Of a stretch of DNA of 5,848 nt, positions 1 to 5,840 are shown piece after piece. A model generated the notes under the pieces. It saw only the letters and a list, made by a program, of their open reading frames with translations, did not search any database and was not told the origin of the DNA. The first letter of the stretch is position 1; the number at the start of each line of letters is the position of its first letter. The stretch lies in contig JAGYMJ010000237.1 of the NCBI GenBank assembly GCA_018400625.1, positions 1 through 5,848 on the forward strand, given 5' to 3'. Source of the DNA: Planctomycetota bacterium. Its GTDB lineage: Bacteria > Planctomycetota > Brocadiia > SM23-32. The position numbers and the translations under genes are program-made.

Positions 1-37
1 CGACAAAAAACGTGAATGGCAACCTATACGGTATCAT
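1..37 (-). CDS. Start of a third operon gene, truncated by the window edge
   Basis: An ATG at 37-35 is preceded by a perfect AGGAGG (43-48) with a 5-nt spacer, and the frame stays open to the window edge. The visible residues are MIPYRLPFTFFV, a mostly hydrophobic start with one Arg that could begin a signal peptide or a membrane segment. The ATG lies 26 bp after the TAA of the DUF4838 gene on the same strand, so it is very probably the next cistron of the same operon. Only 12 codons are present, so no function can be assigned. By context it may be another sugar-degradation or transport gene, but that is only an inference. Confidence 0.7.
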   Translation of the reverse strand, partial: MIPYRLPFTFFV

Positions 38-42
38 ATGAT

Positions 43-48
43 CCTCCT
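43..48 (-). promoter_or_regulatory. Ribosome binding site of the third gene
   Basis: AGGAGG on the minus strand lies 5 nt before the ATG at 37-35. This site is the main evidence that the short open frame at the left edge is a real gene start. The same hexamer precedes the DUF4838 gene, so both cistrons share a strong Shine-Dalgarno type. Confidence 0.75.
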
Positions 49-63
49 CGACGGTTATGGATT

Positions 64-2598
64 TTAGTTCCTTTGATACATACTGGAAAACTTCCACCGG
101 TCCTGCAGGTCTTCCTCTCCGGTCGGCACATAGGACCAGACCTGCCTCTCGCCGTTTCGCACACGGGCACGGCCGACATTGAAATACCAGGGGGTTTGCC
201 TTGTGCGGATATGGGAGGGCGGCCGGCCGACCACGAAATGGTACGGGTCCATGGCCCCTTCGGCGGGCCCGACCACCGGTATGCGTATCTCGACCGACCA
301 GTAATCATCACCCCTATAGACAGCCGTATCGGCACGAGAACTCCATTTTCTGCGGGCACCTTCATCCTCGCCCATATCCATGTCCAGAACCGCGCCCGCA
401 GGGTTGACGGCAATCCTGTAATAAGGGTGTTGGTCGGTCTCGAGCATCACCTCCACATGATCACCCTCCAGAATTACCGGGTCGTTATTTTCGGTTGTGG
501 GGATGTTGAGCGGCTCGTCCATATCGTCGTGGCAGCGAAACGCAAAGTGAATAGCGCCCTGGTACCATCGGGTATAGAAACGCGTTCCAGGCCCCTTCGA
601 GCTGCCTGTGACGGGATCGGAGAGACGATCTCCGCCGCTGCGCCAGACCAGCCAGAACGGTTCGTCGATCTTCCCGTCCAGTTTGAGGGTATTCCGGACA
701 TCACTCCATTTCCTACCGTTCAGATTGAGCAAAGCGCTGTACACGGGAACATCATCGCCCCTCTTTTCGGCTGTTTCCGCTTCGCTGCGCAGTTTTTCAA
801 TGGGTTCCAGTTCGCCGAGGATCAACTCGATGCGTTCACCGTAAACTGTGTTTCCGGCGACTTCGCGTGCGGCATGCAGCTTCTCCACAAATTTGAGCCG
901 ATCCCCGATCCCGACATGGCCCGCCCGGGGCTGGCTCATGGAATCCCTGAGGTAGGCCGACTCCGCGAATTCCAGGGCCGCTTTCATCTCTTCGTGCGCG
1001 GGGCCATAGAAAAGGGTGTAATATTCATCCAGCAAAACGTCCAGGTCCTGGTCGGCATCCCACAGGAACCGGGCATTGACGTAAAGCGTCAGGTGATCCA
1101 GGCCCGGTGCGCGCCAAAAGGTTTTGCCGGGTTGGCCGAAGTTGGTGCGGGCCTGCTCGTTCCAGTCCCCCAGAGATATGCCCTTCATCCTGCTCAGATC
1201 GCGGGCCATGGCACGCGGATAGATGATCGGAAAGAAAACCGGACTCCCCCCGCCGCCGGAGTAACGGTTGTTTTCATTGCGAATGATACGGCCGGGCCCC
1301 AACTTCTCTTTCCAGCCCTCGATAAACGCCCAATACTCCGCCCACCGCTCGTCGTTGTCCAGCACAGGGCGGCCGACGTTGGAGATAAAGACCGCAACAT
1401 TCGGGCTGAATTCATCGATGTTTTTCGGGGGATTACGATACTGAGCGTAAGCGCCGCCGGTAATCAGCCGGTCGGGGTGAGTTGTATGTACTTCTCGTGC
1501 CACCCGGTCGATGAACCCCCAGACCAGTTCGGAGGCCGATTGGCCTTCACATAATTCACACTGACATCCGCGGTAACCGTCTTGTGGCCAGAGCGAGACG
1601 GCCGGTTCATCGTAGATATCAAAAGTCGACCGGGCGAAGTTGACCGCCTCACGGGCCAGGCCTTCGGACGAAAAACAGGCGTGGCCGGTTCCGCGGTGGC
1701 CGGTGTCCCTCTCCCCGCCGATCAGGGCGTAATATTCCGGGTTTTCTTGTTGCATTTTTGGGTGTCCGTGGATAAGCCGCATGCCATGCACGTGCATCCC
1801 ACCCCCCAGCACCTCGTAGCCGTAATTCATGCGCAGACGCCTCTCCCACATCACATCCTCGGCCTGGTAGGCAAAAAAAGCGCCGAACCAGCGACGGAGG
1901 GGGAAATCCGGACGGAACGTTCTGTCAATATCGGGCAGTTCCACAGATTTTGTCTCGGGGATCACCTTGCCGAGTTCTCCTGGCATATACCATCTGACGC
2001 CGAGCATCCGCAGGAACTCGCCCACGGCATTGAAGGAGCCGCCGCTGTCATGCGCCCAGCCCAGTCCACCCCGGTCTTCCCTGTGCCTGAAACGCCAGAG
2101 GCTTTTCATCGGATTGATCCAGCGCCCGCCGGTCAGTTCCTCCCATTTTTCCTGTACACGTGACCTGCCGCCGTGATTTCGTGCCCAGGGTTCGGCAGGC
2201 TCAAAATCCTTATCATAGCCCAACAGCACAAGCCAATCCGGCCCCGATACCATGCGGAAGGCACCGTGTTCAAGCCCCTCATCAGTGAGCCCGAGCTTCT
2301 CGGTGTGTTCGCTGCGTCCGACGTAAATGGTGACCGGATAATCGTCTGCAGGTTCGACGCCGACGGGGAGGCGGGCGCCGGATATCTCCTCAAGGTAGGT
2401 TTGCAGCTCTTCAGCAGCCGCCTGAACTCTACGCGGTGGATTTTCAGCGGTCACGATCTTTGATAACGGCCGTCCGTCTTCGATCAACATCGCCTTTTCC
2501 TCTGCCGGGGCCACGTTCAAACAGGTGATTGCCAAAAGCCCCATAAAGATCATTTTTCTCCTGATGAGAGACGGTAATCTGTGTTTACTAAAATGCAT
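64..2598 (-). CDS. Secreted DUF4838 protein with alpha-glucuronidase-like N-terminus and CBM9-like C-terminal domain
   Basis: This 844-residue protein starts at the ATG at 2598-2596, chosen because AGGAGG lies 8 nt upstream and a Sec signal peptide follows at once: basic residues (KHR, IRRK), a hydrophobic core at about 16-28, and an A30-P31-A32 signal peptidase I site before E33. The frame stays open upstream to 2835, but that stretch has no signal peptide or domain character. Residues about 36-135 (DGRPLSKIVTAENPPRRVQ, then YVGRSEHTEKLG) resemble the N-terminal domain found in GH67-type alpha-glucuronidases. Residues about 230-520 match the DUF4838 pattern, with HxHG, NPEYYALIGGER, SLWPQDGYRGCQCELC (C345, C347, C350) and a GDWNEQ segment. 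Residues about 550-610 are helical. Residues about 629-844 resemble a CBM9-like sugar-binding domain, opening with LKLDGKIDEPFW. DUF4838 proteins are common in polysaccharide-degrading PVC bacteria, but I know of no settled activity for this one. It probably acts in the periplasm or outside the cell. The gene lies 34 bp after the displaced end of the GH2 reading frame and 26 bp before the third gene. Confidence 0.92.
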   Translation of the reverse strand: MHFSKHRLPSLIRRKMIFMGLLAITCLNVAPAEEKAMLIEDGRPLSKIVTAENPPRRVQAAAEELQTYLEEISGARLPVGVEPADDYPVTIYVGRSEHTEKLGLTDEGLEHGAFRMVSGPDWLVLLGYDKDFEPAEPWARNHGGRSRVQEKWEELTGGRWINPMKSLWRFRHREDRGGLGWAHDSGGSFNAVGEFLRMLGVRWYMPGELGKVIPETKSVELPDIDRTFRPDFPLRRWFGAFFAYQAEDVMWERRLRMNYGYEVLGGGMHVHGMRLIHGHPKMQQENPEYYALIGGERDTGHRGTGHACFSSEGLAREAVNFARSTFDIYDEPAVSLWPQDGYRGCQCELCEGQSASELVWGFIDRVAREVHTTHPDRLITGGAYAQYRNPPKNIDEFSPNVAVFISNVGRPVLDNDERWAEYWAFIEGWKEKLGPGRIIRNENNRYSGGGGSPVFFPIIYPRAMARDLSRMKGISLGDWNEQARTNFGQPGKTFWRAPGLDHLTLYVNARFLWDADQDLDVLLDEYYTLFYGPAHEEMKAALEFAESAYLRDSMSQPRAGHVGIGDRLKFVEKLHAAREVAGNTVYGERIELILGELEPIEKLRSEAETAEKRGDDVPVYSALLNLNGRKWSDVRNTLKLDGKIDEPFWLVWRSGGDRLSDPVTGSSKGPGTRFYTRWYQGAIHFAFRCHDDMDEPLNIPTTENNDPVILEGDHVEVMLETDQHPYYRIAVNPAGAVLDMDMGEDEGARRKWSSRADTAVYRGDDYWSVEIRIPVVGPAEGAMDPYHFVVGRPPSHIRTRQTPWYFNVGRARVRNGERQVWSYVPTGEEDLQDRWKFSSMYQRN

Positions 2599-2606
2599 GG
2601 CTTGAG

Positions 2607-2612
2607 CCTCCT
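2607..2612 (-). promoter_or_regulatory. Ribosome binding site that fixes the DUF4838 start
   Basis: AGGAGG on the minus strand lies 8 nt before the ATG at 2598-2596. It settles the start choice: the open frame could be extended by 79 codons to an ATG at 2835, but that would place this site inside the coding region and bury the signal peptide. Confidence 0.85.
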
Positions 2613-2632
2613 GGATGAGAACAAGTAAATAT

Positions 2633-2980
2633 TCAGTATTTATTATAAAGCTTTTCGGGAACGCGGTAAAGCCACGGTGCGTTTTGTACGTCGTACAACA
2701 CCGGGCCCTTGAATTGATCCGGAAGAGTTCGCTGTAATATGCACCAGCCGATAAGGTAGCATGCCAGGGCATGCAGGCCGTATTGCTGGAAAAGGGAATT
2801 CCGGTGATGGCGCCATTCTTCATGCCGCTTCTCAAACAAAATCCCGCTGATTTGAATGAACCGCTGAAAGCGATCCGGCAGTTGATGAACCAGCCGGCTC
2901 AGGATATAAATGAAATCGAAATCGGTACAGGCGCCATGTCTGACATCATTGCGAACCTCTTCGTATTTCAGATTGCACAT
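2633..2980 (-). CDS. Displaced C-terminal part of the GH2 protein (115 residues, shifted frame)
   Basis: From the ATG at 2980 an open frame of 115 codons runs to TGA at 2633. It overlaps the end of the GH2 frame by 35 bp. The ATG has no Shine-Dalgarno sequence, arguing against an independent gene. The codons look like real coding: about 57% end in G or C, and the composition is protein-like, with aromatic and charged residues spread through predicted helices (RLVHQLPDRFQRFIQ, then LFEKRHEEWRHH). Skipping one A in the A6 run just upstream joins GH2 residue K884 through one Ala to this segment, giving a single 1000-residue protein. The end at 2633 leaves 34 bp to the next gene, a usual operon gap, whereas the GH2 stop at 2946 would leave 347 bp. 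I recognise no family. It ends with VLYDVQNAPWLYRVPEKL. It could instead be a small translationally coupled gene. Confidence 0.55.
   Translation of the reverse strand: MCNLKYEEVRNDVRHGACTDFDFIYILSRLVHQLPDRFQRFIQISGILFEKRHEEWRHHRNSLFQQYGLHALACYLIGWCILQRTLPDQFKGPVLYDVQNAPWLYRVPEKLYNKY
2642..2670 (-). promoter_or_regulatory. Candidate sigma70-type promoter for the DUF4838 gene
   Basis: On the minus strand a perfect -10 box TATAAT (2647-2642) follows a -35-like TTTACC (2670-2665; 4 of 6 match to TTGACA) at the optimal 17-bp spacing. Transcription would start near 2635, giving a leader of roughly 37 nt that contains the AGGAGG site. The promoter sits in the last codons of the displaced GH2 reading frame, so the DUF4838 gene could be made both by readthrough from GH2 and from this internal start. 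This rests on pattern match only; TATAAT can arise by chance in the AT-rich codons here (LYNK). Confidence 0.5.
2684..2698. promoter_or_regulatory. 15-bp palindrome, possible operator
   Basis: TTGTACG, one central T, then CGTACAA form a perfect inverted repeat with 7-bp arms. It lies 13 bp upstream of the candidate -35 box of the DUF4838 promoter. The half-site TTGTAC resembles operators of GntR-type DNA-binding domains; the AraR operator of Bacillus subtilis has a similar TTGTAC/GTACAA core. A GntR- or AraR-like sugar-responsive regulator is therefore plausible, but none is encoded in the window. The palindrome also lies inside a coding-like frame (residues YDVQ), so chance cannot be excluded. 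Confidence 0.4.
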
Positions 2981-5636
2981 GGCTTTTTTGAGCGAACCTG
3001 CGCAGATGGAAATTCACGTCGTCCGCGATAAGTGTTCCGTGGCTCTCCAGTGCCAGTTCGGTCAGGCCTTCAATCAGTTCGACGGCTTTGGGATCGGACT
3101 CGCTCAAAAAATCGGATTCACCGATCTCCCGCCAGAGCTGTCGGCGAATTTTTTCACGGTTTGATGGATCGGTTCGAATATCGGAATAGATCAGCGGGAT
3201 CGATTCGGAAAGGCGTGACATGGCCCCGGCGTCTTCACGTTGGCGCTGCAGCCGTTCTGTATGGCCTTCCGCAACCGGCCATTCCCTGATCCCGTCTTCC
3301 GGCCGGTGCGCGGGTGCGCAGCTTTTAATGACGAGGCGCCCCGGCTGCAAACCCGGTGAGGATACTTTGACGGTGATCTCGCCGGGCCGCTCGGCCGAGC
3401 GAACCGGCATGACAATGGGCGTGACCGTGTACATTGTTCCGTCCATCTCTTCGCGCCGGTTGATGTCGGAGACCATCTCGGCCGGGCCGACAAGCCGGCC
3501 AGGTCCGTCAACTTCCCAGTTCAGAGGTGGACGCGCACCGATCACCGGTGTTCCCCTTTCGTCGATGACATCCACGCGCACCAGGGCGATGCTTGCTCTG
3601 TCGGCAACGACGGTTTTCTTGGATGCATTCAGACGTAAGGCGCGTGGTGGGGAAGGCATGCGTGTGATATGCGTTGCGGTCTGCGAGCCGCGTCGTGCTT
3701 CAGCGCGCAGTTCGGCAGGGCGAACCGGCACATTTTTGAAGACCACCGAGAAGAAGTTATGGGGCCCGGGCCGTTTTTCGCCGACCAGTTCATCACCCAC
3801 GTAGAGTCGGACCGTTTCGCCGTTCGAGTCCACAACAATGTCGCGTCGGGTTCCTGTATGCAGGGGGCGCCACCAGTAATTGCGGGCATGAACCATCAGG
3901 CGATCCGTCCGGTTGGCCTGCCACAGCCAGTAGATTTGCTTGGGCTGACGGTAGGCGTCCACCCACCCTTTCGGGTTGATATGTTTCAGGGGGCAATGTT
4001 TGTATTCGCGGTCGGCGCCGTGATCAGCGTATATCCAGGCCACGGTATCGACGTCATCGATCCGCCCCCGGATGCATCCGTCACGCAGGCGGGCGGCGGC
4101 GTGCTGCCATGCCTCCGTGCCGCTAACCTGTCCGCTTTCATGGTCGCCGGGCAGCGGTTCACATTCCGTGTCCATGGCGTCGTCTTCCCACCAACCGCGT
4201 ACCGTGCATCGCAGCAGATTCTCCATGTCGAGCTGATCATGCGAATGATCGCATTCAGGAGTTGGCCCTGAAACCTTTCGGTAATGGATGATACGTGTGT
4301 CGTCCTCCGAGCGCGCCCAGCGTCCGTCGGCCGCGTTATCGGTTTCGTTGCCCATACTCCACATCAGGATGCAGGGATGGTTGCGGTCGCGGCGGATCAT
4401 TTCGACGACCTGGCGGCGCTGCACATCGGGGCCGGACGGTAGATTCTTGATGTTGGGGGCCTCTTCACACACAATTATGCCGTTGCGATCGCACCAGTCG
4501 TAAACGAAGTTATCCTGTGTATAATGACACCATCGTGCAAAATTGATGCCCAGATTTTCTCGCATGTCCCGCAGGTCAGCTTCATGGAAATCTTTAGGGA
4601 TCGCATCACCCAGCCACGGATACTCCTGATGGCGATTCATTCCGTTGATGCGGACCCGCTCATCATTAAGATAAAGAGCATTGGTGTCATTATCCCAGCG
4701 GAACCAGCGGAAGCCGAGCGGGGAGGATATTTCATCAAGGACTGAATCGCCCTCCATCACCACGGTCAGTACCTGATAGAGTGCGGGGGAGTCCGGGGAC
4801 CATAGTTGGGGCTTTTTGATTGGGGAACTGTCCAGGCTGACGGATACGGAGCTGTGGGGTGAAATTTCTTTTGTCGTGCCAAACTCGGCCACGAGGCTGC
4901 CCTTGGGGTCGAGAATGCGCTGCAGTACAGTGACTTTGCATTGTAGATCACGATCATTGCGGAGGTGGGTTAATATCCGAACAATCGCGTGTTCATGATC
5001 AATAACAGGAGTCGTGATCAACGTGCCGCCTTCATGATCGGCAGAGCCCTGAAAAGGGATATGCACTGGATTTTTCAGCACAAGACGGACGTCCCGATAC
5101 ATTCCGCCGTAAGTGTTGAAGTTGCCGGCGTTCATGGGGGGAATTCCGCCCATATCATCATCAGGTCGTGCCGAGACAGCGACGGCAATCACGTTTTCTT
5201 CGCCCCATTTTATTGCGTTGGTCATCTCGGCGGCAAACGAGTTATAACCGCCCGGGTGGTCCTTCAGGAAGGTGCCGTTGCAGTAGATGCGGCAGAATTT
5301 TTGTACACCGTCAAATTCGAGGAAAATGCGGCGATCGGAGTGGCGTGTGTCGATAGTGAATTTCTTACGGTACCACCCCCACCCTTGCCACCAGTAGATG
5401 TTGTCGCTTTCAGCCGGGTGGTGAATAAACGGATGAAGCTGTCCGGTCGTTTCGTAGGTGTGCCAGGTATGCGGCAAAGCGATCGCGTGAAAATCGGCGG
5501 GGTCATGCTCATATTCTGCCCGCCCGGCTAAAGGCTCAGGTTCGGGGTCATAGCAGAAAAGCCAATCCCGATTGAATGTTCTCACGATCCGGGGACCAGA
5601 TAAGGATAAATCTGTTTTTTTATCGTTTATATTCAA
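2946..5636 (-). CDS. Glycoside hydrolase family 2 enzyme, probably frameshifted near its C-terminus
   Basis: The 896 residues show GH2 architecture: a jelly-roll sugar-binding domain (about 20-185; WWQGWGWYRKKF, NGTFLKDHPGGYNSF), an Ig-like domain (190-307), a TIM barrel (308-580), a DUF4982-like domain (580-660, DSNGETVRLYVGDELVGEK) and a further Ig-like domain (665-770). Barrel motifs include NGMNRH (R335, H336), ARWCHY, EEAPNI, and RDRNHPCILMWSMGNE, whose E431 is the expected acid/base. The nucleophile is probably E508 in SGTEAW, a less typical context. GH2 enzymes hydrolyse beta-linked galactose, glucuronic acid, mannose or related sugars with retention; the substrate cannot be told here. 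No signal peptide is seen, and 14 cysteines fit a cytoplasmic enzyme. The start is TTG, the first start after an in-frame TAA, with no Shine-Dalgarno; GTG at 5585 is an alternative. The last 12 residues (SHVQSEIRRGSQ) follow an A6 run and look like a frameshift tail. Confidence 0.9.
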   Translation of the reverse strand: MNINDKKTDLSLSGPRIVRTFNRDWLFCYDPEPEPLAGRAEYEHDPADFHAIALPHTWHTYETTGQLHPFIHHPAESDNIYWWQGWGWYRKKFTIDTRHSDRRIFLEFDGVQKFCRIYCNGTFLKDHPGGYNSFAAEMTNAIKWGEENVIAVAVSARPDDDMGGIPPMNAGNFNTYGGMYRDVRLVLKNPVHIPFQGSADHEGGTLITTPVIDHEHAIVRILTHLRNDRDLQCKVTVLQRILDPKGSLVAEFGTTKEISPHSSVSVSLDSSPIKKPQLWSPDSPALYQVLTVVMEGDSVLDEISSPLGFRWFRWDNDTNALYLNDERVRINGMNRHQEYPWLGDAIPKDFHEADLRDMRENLGINFARWCHYTQDNFVYDWCDRNGIIVCEEAPNIKNLPSGPDVQRRQVVEMIRRDRNHPCILMWSMGNETDNAADGRWARSEDDTRIIHYRKVSGPTPECDHSHDQLDMENLLRCTVRGWWEDDAMDTECEPLPGDHESGQVSGTEAWQHAAARLRDGCIRGRIDDVDTVAWIYADHGADREYKHCPLKHINPKGWVDAYRQPKQIYWLWQANRTDRLMVHARNYWWRPLHTGTRRDIVVDSNGETVRLYVGDELVGEKRPGPHNFFSVVFKNVPVRPAELRAEARRGSQTATHITRMPSPPRALRLNASKKTVVADRASIALVRVDVIDERGTPVIGARPPLNWEVDGPGRLVGPAEMVSDINRREEMDGTMYTVTPIVMPVRSAERPGEITVKVSSPGLQPGRLVIKSCAPAHRPEDGIREWPVAEGHTERLQRQREDAGAMSRLSESIPLIYSDIRTDPSNREKIRRQLWREIGESDFLSESDPKAVELIEGLTELALESHGTLIADDVNFHLRRFAQKSHVQSEIRRGSQ
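2984..2989 (-). other. A6 homopolymer, probable frameshift site in the GH2 gene
   Basis: The minus strand reads GCT CAA AAA AGC CAT in the GH2 frame. Six A are present. With five, the reading becomes GCT CAA AAA GCC ATG and continues for 115 more codons. Before this run the shifted frame is closed by a TGA about 10 codons upstream; after it the GH2 frame closes within 13 codons. The switch in coding character falls at the run. An indel in the genome, a sequencing or assembly error, or (less likely at six A) slippage would explain it. Confidence 0.55.
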
Positions 5637-5686
5637 TGATCTGTATAATAATCGTTAAATTCAAATTCAAAATGACAAATACCAAA
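5637..5686 (-). promoter_or_regulatory. AT-rich leader of the GH2 gene with weak promoter-like boxes
   Basis: This is the only strongly AT-rich stretch outside genes. On the minus strand TATTAT (5650-5645) matches a -10 box at 5 of 6 positions, but no good -35 lies at the right distance: TTTTGA is at 16 bp, and two tandem TTGAAT hexamers are too close. Transcription from this -10 would begin almost on the TTG start codon, giving a leaderless message, which fits the missing Shine-Dalgarno. A promoter further upstream, or a non-sigma70 promoter, is equally possible. Confidence 0.3.
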
Positions 5687-5687
5687 G

Positions 5688-5712
5688 CCTCCCCACGTGG
5701 GATCGGTGGAGG
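5688..5712 (-). repeat. Degenerate inverted copy of the hairpin repeat
   Basis: Read on the minus strand, 5712-5703 is CCTCCACCGA, identical over 10 bases to plus-strand 5751-5760 of the first direct repeat. The rest has diverged into CCCACGTGGG, a perfect 10-bp palindrome at 5692-5701. The outer CCTCC (5688-5692) and GGAGG (5708-5712) can pair, so this copy can also fold. The TGAATCATTG lead of the other copies is absent. It lies 52 bp upstream of the GH2 start and could act as a structured leader or a protein site. Confidence 0.45.
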
Positions 5713-5740
5713 ATGGGGTAGTGTTTCCCTTACTTAGCCG

Positions 5741-5774
5741 TGAATCATTGCCTCCACCGACACGGGGTCGGCGG
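5741..5774 (+). repeat. Hairpin-forming direct repeat, copy A
   Basis: Copy A opens with TGAATCATTG and matches copy B (5807-5840) at 30 of 34 positions. Its core stem pairs CCGAC (5757-5761) with GTCGG (5767-5771) around the loop ACGGG. After an A-C mismatch the stem continues with CTC and flanking bases against the G-run to about 5777. It resembles short dispersed intergenic repeats of the REP or small-palindrome type. The direction in which it acts is unknown. Confidence 0.65.
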
Positions 5775-5806
5775 GGGGCTTGAGTGGTGCATTGCTGACG
5801 TAGTAA

Positions 5807-5840
5807 TGAATCATTGGCTCCACCGGCACAGGGCCGGCGG
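5807..5840 (+). repeat. Hairpin-forming direct repeat, copy B
   Basis: Copy B also opens with TGAATCATTG and lies exactly 66 nt after copy A. The core stem is CCGGC (5823-5827) with GCCGG (5833-5837) around the loop ACAGG. Of four substitutions against copy A, two (A5760 to G5826 and T5768 to C5834) are partners in the stem, changing an A-T pair to G-C and keeping the fold. The stem can extend outward with mismatches to TTG/CAA at 5814-5816 and 5844-5846. The window ends 8 nt later, so more copies may follow. Confidence 0.65.

Noticed and set aside
16..1554. Plus-strand open frame of 512 codons antisense to the DUF4838 gene
   Set aside because: No Shine-Dalgarno and no recognisable domain. 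The opposite strand encodes clear DUF4838 and CBM9-like domains with a signal peptide and ribosome site. Long antisense frames are common in GC-rich genes.
1582..2163. Plus-strand open frame of 193 codons
   Set aside because: Antisense to the conserved N-terminal and DUF4838 regions; no ribosome site or family signal.
2505..2535. Lipoprotein signal (LAITC) in the DUF4838 protein
   Set aside because: The residue before Cys is Thr, which lipoprotein signal peptidase sites rarely allow. A better type I site (A-P-A before E33) follows.
2599..2835. 79-codon upstream extension of the DUF4838 frame
   Set aside because: The extension lacks domain character, overlaps the coding-like displaced GH2 end, and would bury a perfect ribosome site and a signal peptide that both support the start at 2598.
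2982..2995. Programmed ribosomal frameshift
   Set aside because: The joining needs a +1 (or -2) shift. The codons CAA AAA AGC do not form a standard -1 heptamer, and six A is short for efficient transcriptional slippage. An indel or sequence error is simpler.
3220..4271. Two overlapping plus-strand open frames of about 194 and 200 codons
   Set aside because: Both are antisense to the GH2 barrel and C-terminal domains, in different frames. Their residue composition is Arg/Ser/Pro-rich, as expected for shadow frames.
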